A stretch of 64,000 nucleotides of DNA from Paracoccus fistulariae (GTDB lineage Bacteria > Pseudomonadota > Alphaproteobacteria > Rhodobacterales > Rhodobacteraceae). Location: assembly GCF_028553785.1 (NCBI RefSeq), contig NZ_CP067136.1:992001-1056000 (forward strand), given 5' to 3'. The position numbers and the translations under genes were made by a program. Below the pieces are notes generated by a model, which was not told the origin of the DNA, searched no databases, and saw nothing but the letters and a program-made list of their open reading frames with translations. Shown here piece by piece: positions 44,953 through 53,113 of this stretch; within the stretch, counting starts at the first letter, position 1; each line of letters begins with the position of its first letter.

Positions 44953-46293
44953 CTGCGCCTCCGCCCCGCTGTCCTGCCCTTCGACCACGGGCGTCGGATC
45001 ATTCTGCGCCGGGCCGCTGCGGGTGAAGCTGTCCGACATCTCGGCCGCGATCCGGGCCTGAGCCTCGGCATCCGCGGCAGGCCAGATCACCACGAAGCCT
45101 TCGGCCCGGCCATCGCGCACCCAGCCTTCGGCGCGGCCGATATGCTGGTCATCCGCGCCTTCCAGAAGGATATGCCCGTTCGAGATCTGGCGATCCGGCT
45201 GTGGCACCCAGCCAAGCGCGGTCACAAGGCCCGACAGATCGACCAGTTCCTGCTGACCGCCCGGCTGGCTGAACAGGATCAGCGCGGCACCGGATTCGTC
45301 TTTCGGGCGATAGATCGACAGCGCGCGTTCGGCCCGGCCGAATTCCAGCCGGTCCATCGGCGCGATCAGCGACAGGCCGGTCGCCTCATCCGTCAGCATG
45401 CTCAGCCCCATCTCGTCACGCCATTCGGCACGGCGGTCGATCAGGCGGGCCATGGCCGTGCCGGGATCGGCAGACAGGCGCGACCCCGCGACCTCTGCCG
45501 CGATCGCCTCTTGCGTGCGGGGGCCGTCCTTGCCGTCGATCGCACCGCCATAGCGGCCCGCCCAACGCAGGGCACGCTGCACCTCATCCAGCGGCGGCAT
45601 GTCGCGTGGTTCGTCGGGCGCAGGAAGCGGTTCGCCCTCGACCACATCGACAGGCGCGGACAGATCCTCGGAGGCCGCGATAAAGGCGTCGCGCGGCACG
45701 TCGCCCGCGCGCTTGAACGCCGACAGCCAGACATCGGCAGTGTCGCGCGGCATCGGGCCAAGCGTCACCACATACCAGCCGCCCGGCGCTGACCACAGCC
45801 CCGCATCCGCGAAGCGTTCACGCCAGGTGGCCAGCGCGGCCTGCCCTGCGGCCTCGCCCTGCACGGCCTGCAGACGGATATGCGCGCCCGGCGGCACCGG
45901 GGGCGGCGCGGGCGGCGCCTCAGCCGTTTCCGGGCTGGGCTCTTCGGCTGCTTCGACGGCCTCACCCGTGGGCGCGCTGTCGCCCGACAGCGTGGTCAGC
46001 GTCACATTGCCACGCGGCACGGCCACGAAACTGTCGCCAGGAATGCTGCCTGCGGCCTTCAACTGCTGGATCTGGGCAGCGGCCTCGGCCTCGCTCAGCG
46101 GGCCAAGGGCGATGGCGATCCAGTTCTGCGCCAGCGGGAAGGTCACGACATTGTCGAATTTCTGCCCCCATTCCGCCGCCGCATCCGCCGCTGCCTGCGC
46201 ACCGCGCTTTGCCTCGATCCGGATCACCGCATCCTGCGCAAAAGCCGCCATCGGCAAGGCTGCCGCCACCACAATCACCGCCAAATGCCGCAT
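44947..46293 (-). CDS. Secreted protein with two SPOR-like repeats and a peptidoglycan-binding-like segment
   Basis: Hypothetical periplasmic protein, 448 residues. Signal peptide ends at AAFAQD. Two related units (about 28-92 and 140-208) each run A-rich helix, strand with NWIAIALGP or GWYVVTLGP, second helix LKAAGSIPGDSFVA or FKRAGDVPRDAFIA, a pattern like SPOR domains. A Pro/Glu linker separates them. Residues about 240-270 (VQRALRWAGRYGGAIDGKDG) resemble a peptidoglycan-binding type 1 domain. The rest, through GFVVIWPAAD, is a distinct domain I do not recognise. Likely a cell-wall associated factor. Confidence 0.72.
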   Translation of the reverse strand: MRHLAVIVVAAALPMAAFAQDAVIRIEAKRGAQAAADAAAEWGQKFDNVVTFPLAQNWIAIALGPLSEAEAAAQIQQLKAAGSIPGDSFVAVPRGNVTLTTLSGDSAPTGEAVEAAEEPSPETAEAPPAPPPVPPGAHIRLQAVQGEAAGQAALATWRERFADAGLWSAPGGWYVVTLGPMPRDTADVWLSAFKRAGDVPRDAFIAASEDLSAPVDVVEGEPLPAPDEPRDMPPLDEVQRALRWAGRYGGAIDGKDGPRTQEAIAAEVAGSRLSADPGTAMARLIDRRAEWRDEMGLSMLTDEATGLSLIAPMDRLEFGRAERALSIYRPKDESGAALILFSQPGGQQELVDLSGLVTALGWVPQPDRQISNGHILLEGADDQHIGRAEGWVRDGRAEGFVVIWPAADAEAQARIAAEMSDSFTRSGPAQNDPTPVVEGQDSGAEAQP

Positions 46294-46415
46294 CCCGCTC
46301 TCCGTTGTTCCGGGCGTTTGCCGCCCTGTGACGTGAAGGCCGTTTATTGACCCTGTGCCATGGCGCGCCTAGAAGGCGGCAGGCATTGAACGATCTATGC
46401 AAAAGGATGGCCCGG

Positions 46416-47348
46416 ATGACCAGCCCCAACAAACCCCGCAGCTTTCAGGAAATCATCCTGCGTCTGCAAAATTACTGGGCCTCGCAGGGCTGCGCCGTGC
46501 TGCAACCCTATGATATGGAGGTGGGCGCGGGCACGTTTCACCCCGCCACCACGCTGCGCAGTCTTGGCGCGAAGCCCTGGGCCGCCGCCTATGTCCAACC
46601 CTCGCGCCGTCCGACCGATGGCCGCTATGGCGAAAATCCGAACCGCCTGCAGCATTATTATCAATATCAGGTGATCATCAAACCAAGCCCGGCCAATCTG
46701 CAGGACCTGTATCTGGGCAGCCTGCGCGCCATCGGGCTGGATCCGATGATCCATGATGTCCGCTTTGTCGAGGATGACTGGGAATCGCCGACGCTGGGCG
46801 CATGGGGTCTGGGCTGGGAGGTCTGGTGCGACGGCATGGAAGTCAGCCAGTTCACCTATTTCCAGCAGGTCGGCGGGCATGACTGCCGCCCGGTTTCGGG
46901 TGAGCTGACCTATGGGCTGGAACGGCTGGCCATGTATGTGCTGGGGGTCGAGCATGTGATGGACATGCCCTTCAACGATCCCGACAGCCCGATCCCGCTG
47001 AGCTATGGCGATATCTTCCGTCAGACAGAACGTGAATATTCGCGCTGGAATTTCGAGCAGGCCGATACCAAGATGCTGTTCCAGCATTTCGAGGATGCCG
47101 AGGCCGAATGCGCCCGCATCCTTGCGGCGGCCGAGAGTGACAGCGCCGGGCGCCATATCCCCATGGCCCATCCGGCCTATGACCAATGCATCAAGGCCAG
47201 CCATATCTTCAACCTGCTGGATGCGCGCGGCGTGATCAGCGTGACCGAACGTCAGGCCTATATTGGCCGGGTGCGCGCGCTGGCCAAAGCCTGCGCCGAT
47301 CTGTTCGTCACGACCGAGGCCGCGCAGGCCCAGCAGCCCGCCGCCTGA
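46416..47348 (+). CDS. glyQ: Glycyl-tRNA synthetase alpha subunit
   Basis: Catalytic alpha chain of the alpha2-beta2 enzyme, 310 residues, with [20 protein letters not shown] at the start and class II motifs in the core ([19 protein letters not shown]). AAAAGGA eight bases before the ATG at 46416 fixes the start. The beta chain glyS is 1.2 kb downstream, separated by marC on the opposite strand, so one transcript for both is blocked. Confidence 0.97.
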   Translation: MTSPNKPRSFQEIILRLQNYWASQGCAVLQPYDMEVGAGTFHPATTLRSLGAKPWAAAYVQPSRRPTDGRYGENPNRLQHYYQYQVIIKPSPANLQDLYLGSLRAIGLDPMIHDVRFVEDDWESPTLGAWGLGWEVWCDGMEVSQFTYFQQVGGHDCRPVSGELTYGLERLAMYVLGVEHVMDMPFNDPDSPIPLSYGDIFRQTEREYSRWNFEQADTKMLFQHFEDAEAECARILAAAESDSAGRHIPMAHPAYDQCIKASHIFNLLDARGVISVTERQAYIGRVRALAKACADLFVTTEAAQAQQPAA

Positions 47349-47377
47349 TGCAGCGGGCCGCCTTGCATATTCCCTCG

Positions 47378-48013
47378 CTACCCGGCCAGCCCGGGCAGCA
47401 GCTTGGTCAGCCCCTCGGCGATCATGCTGACCGCGATGGCCGCAAGGATCATGCCCATCAGCCGCGTTACGATGGTCCGCAGGGTCATCGACATGTGATG
47501 GCCGATATCGCCCGCGAACCACAGAACGACGGCCAGCGCGATCAGTACCAGCGCCAGCGCCGCGACCAGCGCGATCCAGCCAGACATATCCTTGGCCTGC
47601 CCGGCAAAGATGATCAGCGTGGTGATCGTGCCCGGCCCGGCAATGATCGGGAAGGTCATCGGGTAGAACGACACATCCTGGACCTTTTTCTGGCTGCTCT
47701 GTTCCGCCGCGGTCCCGCTGTGACTGCTGTTGCCGGACCCGTTCAGCATGCCAAGCGCGATGATCATCAGCACGATGCCGCCCGCCACGCGGAAATCATC
47801 GACGCTGATGCCGAACAGGGACAGCACCGACTGACCCGTCAGCAGGATCACCGCGCAGAAGATCGTCGTGAAAACCGCGATCTTTGCGGCTTGCGCGCGC
47901 TGTTCGGACTGGGTTTCGCCCTCTGTCAGCGACAGAAACAGCGGCAGCGCCAGAAATGGGTTCATGATCGCAAAGAACCCGCCAAGCGCTTTGATAAACA
48001 AAGCGGTATCCAT
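47378..48013 (-). CDS. MarC-family integral membrane protein
   Basis: Protein of 211 residues with six hydrophobic helices. Typical MarC marks: FFAIMNPFLALPLFLSL at the N terminus, and SFYPMTFPIIAGPGTITTLI in the middle. Function is unsettled; early links to multiple-antibiotic resistance were not upheld. The ATG at 48013 has AGAGG upstream. It is the odd gene out: reversed between glyQ and glyS. Confidence 0.88.
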   Translation of the reverse strand: MDTALFIKALGGFFAIMNPFLALPLFLSLTEGETQSEQRAQAAKIAVFTTIFCAVILLTGQSVLSLFGISVDDFRVAGGIVLMIIALGMLNGSGNSSHSGTAAEQSSQKKVQDVSFYPMTFPIIAGPGTITTLIIFAGQAKDMSGWIALVAALALVLIALAVVLWFAGDIGHHMSMTLRTIVTRLMGMILAAIAVSMIAEGLTKLLPGLAG

Positions 48014-48051
48014 ATAAACCTCTACTTTTTGATTCGATGTAAGGTGCCAGT

Positions 48052-48525
48052 ATGAAAGGCAAATGGCCAGTCCTCGCCATTCTTGGATCCGCCGTCCTTG
48101 TCGGCGGCGGCATCTGGTATACGCAGCAATACATGTATTATCAGCGTATCGACCCGACCGCCCCGCAAGCTGCGATCTTCGTGGAAACCGCCTCGGGGCA
48201 GCAAGAATTGCAGCTTGGCGAGTACCAGGGCATCGACGCAACCAGCGCGCCGCATCGCTGGCGGGCCTGCGCCGTGGTTCAGGATCTGCCCGCCGATGCG
48301 GTGCCCTTTGACGGTCCCCTGCCCAGCTACGCCCCCGGCTGGTTCGACTGTTTCGACGCCGAGGCCATCGGCGAGGATCTGGAGGCGGGGAACGCGCTGG
48401 CCTATCTGTCGCAATCCGAGATCTATCCCGACGTGGATCGCGTGATTGCCGTCTATCCCGATGGCCGTCTCTTTGGCTGGAATCAATATAATGAAAAGAC
48501 CCCGGAACGCGGAGTGATGGACTGA
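48052..48525 (+). CDS. DUF6446-like hypothetical protein of the gly operon
   Basis: Protein of 157 residues with one N-terminal membrane anchor (about 4-23) and a soluble part outside the membrane. Conserved-looking pieces are HRWRACAVVQDLP, YAPGWFDCFDAEAIG and DVDRVIAVYPDGRLFGWNQY, with two cysteines that could bond. I remember such genes next to glyS in Rhodobacterales (DUF6446), unverified. It overlaps glyS by one base (TGATG), so it is translationally coupled to it. Function unknown. Confidence 0.75.
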   Translation: MKGKWPVLAILGSAVLVGGGIWYTQQYMYYQRIDPTAPQAAIFVETASGQQELQLGEYQGIDATSAPHRWRACAVVQDLPADAVPFDGPLPSYAPGWFDCFDAEAIGEDLEAGNALAYLSQSEIYPDVDRVIAVYPDGRLFGWNQYNEKTPERGVMD

Positions 48526-50630
48526 TGCCCGACCTATTGATCGAACTCTTTTCCGAGGAAATCCCCGCCCGGATGCAGGCCCGCGCCCGCGCGGATCTGC
48601 AAAAGCTGGTCACCGACGGTCTGGTCGAGGCCGGGCTGACCTATGCCAGCGCCGGTGCCTTCTCCACCCCGCGCCGCCTGACGCTGACGGTCGAGGGGCT
48701 GGCCGCCGAAAGCCCGACCACCCGCGAAGAACGCAAGGGCCCACGCACCGACGCGCCCGAAAAGGCGCTGGAGGGCTTCCTGCGATCGACCGGCCTGACC
48801 CGCGATCAGCTGGAGGCGCGCGACGACAAGAAAGGCCAGGTCTGGTTCGCCACCATCACGAAACCCGGCCGGCCCGCCGCGCAGATCGTGGCAGAGGTTC
48901 TGGAAACCACCATCCGCAACTTCCCCTGGCCCAAATCCATGCGGTGGGGCTCGGGCAGCCTGCGTTGGGTGCGCCCGCTGCACACGATCATCTGCCTGCT
49001 CAGCGACGAAACCGGCGCCAGCATCGTGCCGCTGACCATCGACGGCATCACTGCGGGCGATCAGACCCGTGGCCATCGCTTCATGTCCCCCGACAGCCTG
49101 ACGGTGACCGGCTTCGACGATTATGCCGCCAAGCTGCGCCGCGCCCATGTCATGCTGGATGGCGAGGAACGCGCCGCCGAAATCCGGCAGCAGGCCGACA
49201 ACCTGGCCTTCGCCCGCGGCTGGCAGATCGTCCGCGACGACGCGCTCTTGACCGAGGTCGCGGGAATCGTCGAATGGCCCGTCCCGCTGATGGGCGTGAT
49301 CGAGGACCGCTTCCTGGACCTGCCGCCCGAGGTGCTGCAGACCTCGATGAAAGAGCATCAGAAATTCTTCTCGGCCCGCAATCCGAAAACCGGCCGGATC
49401 GAGGGTTTCGTCACCGTCGCCAATATCGCCACCCCCGATGATGGCGCGACCATCCTTGCGGGCAATCAGAAGGTGCTGGCCGCCCGCCTGTCGGATGCGC
49501 TCTTCTTCTATGACAACGACCTGCGCGAGGCGAAATCGGGCATGGAGACCTGGGCCGATGGCCTGAAATCCGTGACCTTCCATAACAAGCTGGGCAGTCA
49601 GGCCGACCGCATCGCCCGCATCGCCGCCCTTGCCCGCGAAATCGCCCCGCTGGTCGGCGCCGACCCGGATCAGGCGGCCGAGGCGGCCCGCCTCGCCAAG
49701 CTCGACCTGCGCAGCGAGATGGTCGGCGAATTCCCCGAATTGCAGGGCATCATGGGCCGCTACTACGCGCTGGCGGCGGGTCAGCCCGAGGAAATCGCCA
49801 ACGCCGCCCGCGACCACTACTCCCCCCTCGGCCCCTCTGACGACGTACCCACGGCGCCCGTCTCTGTCGCCGTCGCGCTGGCCGACAAGCTGGACACGCT
49901 GACCGGCTTCTGGGCGATTGACGAGAAGCCGACCGGCTCTAAGGACCCGTTTGCACTGCGCCGCGCCGCTTTGGGCGTTATCCGTCTGGTGCTGGGTAAC
50001 GGAACCAAATTTGATTTGCGCAAGCGTCTCACCGTGGCCGAGGCCACCGAACCGTCTGACGGCCCGGCGCAACGCGACGCGCTGGCGCTATCGGCGGAAC
50101 AGGCTGCCGACCTCCTCGCCTTCCTCCACGACCGCCTGAAGGTCCATCTCCGCGATCAGGGCATCCGCCACGACATCATCGACGCGGTGCTGGCACAGCC
50201 CGGCAATGACGACCTCCTGCAGGTCACCAACCGCGCCACCGCGCTGAACGCCATGCTGCAGAGCGAGGACGGCCAGAACCTGACCCAGGGCCTCAAACGC
50301 GCAGGCAATATCCTCGCGCAGGCCGAAGAGAAGGACGGCGTCGAATACAGCTTCGGCGCCGAGGAAAAATTCGCCGAAACCGATGAGGAACGCGCCCTCT
50401 TCACCGCCCTCGACACCGCCGAACCCGCGATCCGCAACGCCATGGCACAAGAGGACTTCCCGGCCGCCATGACAGCCATCGCCGCCCTCCGCGCGCCCAT
50501 CGATGCCTTCTTCGAGGCAGTACAGGTGAATGCCGAAAACCAGATCCTGCGCCGCAACCGCCTGAACCTCCTCTCACGCATCCGAGAGGCCGGCCGCCAG
50601 ATCGCCGATTTCACCCGCATCGAGGGCTGA
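48525..50630 (+). CDS. glyS: Glycyl-tRNA synthetase beta subunit
   Basis: Beta chain, 701 residues. Start MPDLLIELFSEEIPARMQAR is family-typical, with KGPRTDAPEKALEGFLRS and an HD-like central region; the C-terminal anticodon-binding part is present. The TGATG junction with the upstream small gene sets the start. A strong terminator follows at 50653. Confidence 0.97.
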   Translation: MPDLLIELFSEEIPARMQARARADLQKLVTDGLVEAGLTYASAGAFSTPRRLTLTVEGLAAESPTTREERKGPRTDAPEKALEGFLRSTGLTRDQLEARDDKKGQVWFATITKPGRPAAQIVAEVLETTIRNFPWPKSMRWGSGSLRWVRPLHTIICLLSDETGASIVPLTIDGITAGDQTRGHRFMSPDSLTVTGFDDYAAKLRRAHVMLDGEERAAEIRQQADNLAFARGWQIVRDDALLTEVAGIVEWPVPLMGVIEDRFLDLPPEVLQTSMKEHQKFFSARNPKTGRIEGFVTVANIATPDDGATILAGNQKVLAARLSDALFFYDNDLREAKSGMETWADGLKSVTFHNKLGSQADRIARIAALAREIAPLVGADPDQAAEAARLAKLDLRSEMVGEFPELQGIMGRYYALAAGQPEEIANAARDHYSPLGPSDDVPTAPVSVAVALADKLDTLTGFWAIDEKPTGSKDPFALRRAALGVIRLVLGNGTKFDLRKRLTVAEATEPSDGPAQRDALALSAEQAADLLAFLHDRLKVHLRDQGIRHDIIDAVLAQPGNDDLLQVTNRATALNAMLQSEDGQNLTQGLKRAGNILAQAEEKDGVEYSFGAEEKFAETDEERALFTALDTAEPAIRNAMAQEDFPAAMTAIAALRAPIDAFFEAVQVNAENQILRRNRLNLLSRIREAGRQIADFTRIEG

Positions 50631-50652
50631 CACCCAAGACCAGCCAATAAAG

Positions 50653-50690
50653 AAAGGGCCGAAGGATAAAACCTTCGGCCCTTTCATCTT
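50653..50690 (+). terminator. Intrinsic terminator of glyS
   Basis: Perfect 13-bp stem AAAGGGCCGAAGG/CCTTCGGCCCTTT with a 6-base loop, followed by TTTCATCTTT. Confidence 0.93.
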
Positions 50691-50701
50691 TGTCTAAATA
50701 T

Positions 50702-50767
50702 CCCGGGGGTCGCCGGTTGGTGCGCCACTGGTCCGAGGACCAGCCGGCGACGGGGCTGGCCCCCGGC
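50702..50767. repeat. Dispersed palindromic element, copy B
   Basis: AAATATCCCGGGGGTC precedes three nested stems: outer CCGGGGG/CCCCCGG, middle CGCCGG/CCGGCG, inner CTGGTC/GACCAG. Like copy A (32797) it sits between convergent gene ends, here glyS and sdhB. Confidence 0.65.
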
Positions 50768-50784
50768 CATCGCGGGACGCAGAC

Positions 50785-51564
50785 TCACACGATCCGATCC
50801 ACCATCATGTGCTTGATCGAGGCGATCGCCTTGGCCGGGTTCAGCCCCTTGGGACAGGTATTGGTGCAGTTCATGATCGTATGGCACCGATACAGCTTGA
50901 AGGGATCCTCCAGCTCGTCCAGACGCTCGCCCGTCGCCTCATCGCGGCTGTCGATGATCCAGCGATAGGCCGCCAGCAGCGCCGCCGGGCCCAGATAGCG
51001 GTCGCCATTCCACCAGTATGACGGACAGGCCGTCGAACAGGAGGCGCACATGATGCACTCATAAAGCCCGTCCAGCTTCTTGCGATCCTCGATCGACTGG
51101 CGCCATTCCTTGCCCGGAGTCGGCGATTTGGTGATCAGATAGGGATTGATGCTGGCATGCTGGGCATAGAAATGCGTCAGATCCGGGATCAGGTCCTTGA
51201 CCACCGGCATATGCGGCAGCGGATAGATGGCAATATCGCCCTTCACCTCATCGATGCCATAGATACAGGCCAGATGGTTGCCGCCGCCGATATTCATCGC
51301 GCAGGATCCGCAGATCCCCTCGCGGCAGGACCGGCGGAAGGACAGCGTCGGATCGATCTCGTTCTTGATCTTGATCAGCGCGTCCAGAACCATCGGGCCG
51401 CATTTGTCCAGATCGACGAAATAGGTGTCCAGACGCGGATTCTCGCCGCTTTCCGGCTCCCAGCGATAGATCTGGAATTTCTTCACATTCGTCGCGCCCT
51501 CGGGCTTGGGCCAGGTCTTGCCGACCCGGATCTGGCTGTTCTTGGGCAGGGTAAACTGGACCAT
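50785..51564 (-). CDS. sdhB: Succinate dehydrogenase iron-sulfur subunit
   Basis: Subunit of complex II, 259 residues. [2Fe-2S] ligands: CREGICGSC and the later HLAC. [4Fe-4S] and [3Fe-4S] ligands: [26 protein letters not shown]. It carries electrons from SdhA to the quinone site at the membrane. It is the last gene of sdhC-D-A-lipoprotein-lipoprotein-sulfotransferase-sdhB, 12 bp after its neighbour. Confidence 0.97.
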   Translation of the reverse strand: MVQFTLPKNSQIRVGKTWPKPEGATNVKKFQIYRWEPESGENPRLDTYFVDLDKCGPMVLDALIKIKNEIDPTLSFRRSCREGICGSCAMNIGGGNHLACIYGIDEVKGDIAIYPLPHMPVVKDLIPDLTHFYAQHASINPYLITKSPTPGKEWRQSIEDRKKLDGLYECIMCASCSTACPSYWWNGDRYLGPAALLAAYRWIIDSRDEATGERLDELEDPFKLYRCHTIMNCTNTCPKGLNPAKAIASIKHMMVDRIV

Positions 51565-51576
51565 TGGGTGCTCCTT

Positions 51577-52413
51577 TCAGAGAGTGCCTTCGGACGGCGC
51601 ATCGGCCGTAAACAGATGTTGGGCGCGGGCGACAAGGTCAACGACCTTGCCACGGGCATGAGGGTTCAGCGCCGATTGATTGAGGCGCCGCAGAAATTCG
51701 GTCGCGCCTGCATTCAGGCGCGGATTGGCGGTGCCGTCCAGCGGCGTCAGCGCGTCGATATCGCCATCCGACAGCCCCGCGTGGCGCAGCAACAGCCGAC
51801 CGGGATGGCCGTCTCTGGGCTCATCCTCCAGCCGGAAGCAGGTGATATTCTGGGCGCCGATCACACGCGCGATCCGATCAGTCAGATCGTCCCATGCAGG
51901 CAGCGCGTCGGTGGCCTGAAGAAATTCGGGCAAGGTGCCGGTATAACCGTCGGTGCGCACGGCCTGCGCCCAGACACTGGGCCGCCAGGTCGCCATATCG
52001 CGGGTATAGATCACGAATTCCACGTCGAAATCGCGGGCCGTGCGCATCACCATCCAGGCAATCTGCGGCAATGCCGGATAGAGTGCCGTCTCGCCACTAT
52101 TGCCGGGCATCGCCCCGGCCAGGTTTTCGTGGCTCAGCAGCACCGGCAGATCATTCCGGGGCAGTTCGGACAGAACCTCCTGCAGCGCCTCTTCCAGGGC
52201 GCGGGCCGTCTGTTCCGTGGGCGACAGGCTATAGGCCACCGCCGCCCGCCCCAGAGGCCGCATCGGCGAACCCTTTTCCGGCGTCAGCGGCACCAGCCGC
52301 CCGGCCAGAGCATCAGAATTCATCCGCAAATGCCGTTGCAACCCGGTACTGCCGGTCTTCTGCACGCCAAGATGCACGATCAGACGGCGCTGTATTTTCT
52401 GCTCTGTAGCCAT
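51577..52413 (-). CDS. Sulfotransferase-like protein inside the sdh operon
   Basis: Protein of 278 residues. The N-terminal LIVHLGVQKTGSTGLQRHLR has the P-loop form that binds the 5'-phosphosulfate of PAPS, and VEFVIYTRDMATWRPSVWAQ fits the 3'-phosphate loop. The acceptor cannot be predicted. Spacing of 6 and 12 bp to its neighbours places it within the sdh transcript. It has no obvious link to succinate oxidation. A glycan or lipid substrate is likely from the family. Confidence 0.75.
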   Translation of the reverse strand: MATEQKIQRRLIVHLGVQKTGSTGLQRHLRMNSDALAGRLVPLTPEKGSPMRPLGRAAVAYSLSPTEQTARALEEALQEVLSELPRNDLPVLLSHENLAGAMPGNSGETALYPALPQIAWMVMRTARDFDVEFVIYTRDMATWRPSVWAQAVRTDGYTGTLPEFLQATDALPAWDDLTDRIARVIGAQNITCFRLEDEPRDGHPGRLLLRHAGLSDGDIDALTPLDGTANPRLNAGATEFLRRLNQSALNPHARGKVVDLVARAQHLFTADAPSEGTL

Positions 52414-52419
52414 CGGCGC

Positions 52420-52725
52420 CTACCCTGCCCAGCCGGGCTGGTCTTCCAGCCTGCGCGTCGGCATCTGCCCCGAGCGGCTGACAACGCAGCGCTCATAAGC
52501 TTCGGCGGGACTGCGACCGGACAGAAAATCGTCGGACAGTTCCAGTTCGACACGGCCATAGCTGCCCCCGCTTCCCGCGCCGATCGCAACCGATCCGCGC
52601 GGGCTTTGGGCATATCTGGCGTCGCGCAGGCATGACCGCTCGGCCTGTTCCACCGGGACCGGGCCGCAGGCAGCCATCGCCGAAAGAAGCGGGAAAGCAG
52701 TCATCATGGCCATGCGCGTCAGCAT
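52420..52725 (-). CDS. Small lipoprotein in the sdh operon (first of two by strand end)
   Basis: About 101 residues. A hydrophobic N terminus ends in LLSAMAAC, a lipobox. The rest has Cys, Arg and Gly (AERSCLRDARYAQSPRGS, YERCVVSRSG) with no family I know. Start uncertain: the ATG at 52725 is used, and one at 52713 is possible; neither has a good ribosome site, but it begins right after the upstream stop. Confidence 0.6.
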   Translation of the reverse strand: MLTRMAMMTAFPLLSAMAACGPVPVEQAERSCLRDARYAQSPRGSVAIGAGSGGSYGRVELELSDDFLSGRSPAEAYERCVVSRSGQMPTRRLEDQPGWAG

Positions 52726-52729
52726 CGGA

Positions 52730-53113
52730 TCAGGCGGCACCCGCGCTGCGGGCGGCCGAAGCGATACATTGCGTCGTCGCCGGGCGCGACACGATGGTCG
52801 CCACGCTATCCGCGGTGCCCGACACGCCCGAGGTCGAGGCCTGCGCGATGTCGATCAGCTCTGCCGTGGTGGCGTTGTTGATGACGCAATCGGTATAGGG
52901 CGCGACATTGGCGCCGGGCAGACGCTTCTGCATCTCGGTATTGATGACATTGCGCGCGATCTGACGCGAGGCCGCGTCCAGCGTCGCGGGCTGCGCGGGC
53001 GTGGTCACGCCGGGCGTGGTCGTGGTGGTCGTCGTGGCCAGAGGCACCGGCGCGACACAGGCCGACAGGGACAGCGCTGCCACGCCAAAAGCCGCGAAAA
53101 GTTGAAAACGCAT
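52730..53113 (-). CDS. Small lipoprotein immediately after sdhA
   Basis: Protein of 127 residues, lipobox LSLSAC (Cys about 19), a Thr-rich linker (seven consecutive Thr), then a conserved-looking helix-rich part (RQIARNVINTEMQKRLPG, DCVINNATTAELIDIA) with two cysteines. Its ATG overlaps the sdhA stop (TGATG), so it is coupled to SdhA. Function unknown. The neighbour 52420 gene is similar in size and also a lipoprotein. Confidence 0.75.
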   Translation of the reverse strand: MRFQLFAAFGVAALSLSACVAPVPLATTTTTTTPGVTTPAQPATLDAASRQIARNVINTEMQKRLPGANVAPYTDCVINNATTAELIDIAQASTSGVSGTADSVATIVSRPATTQCIASAARSAGAA

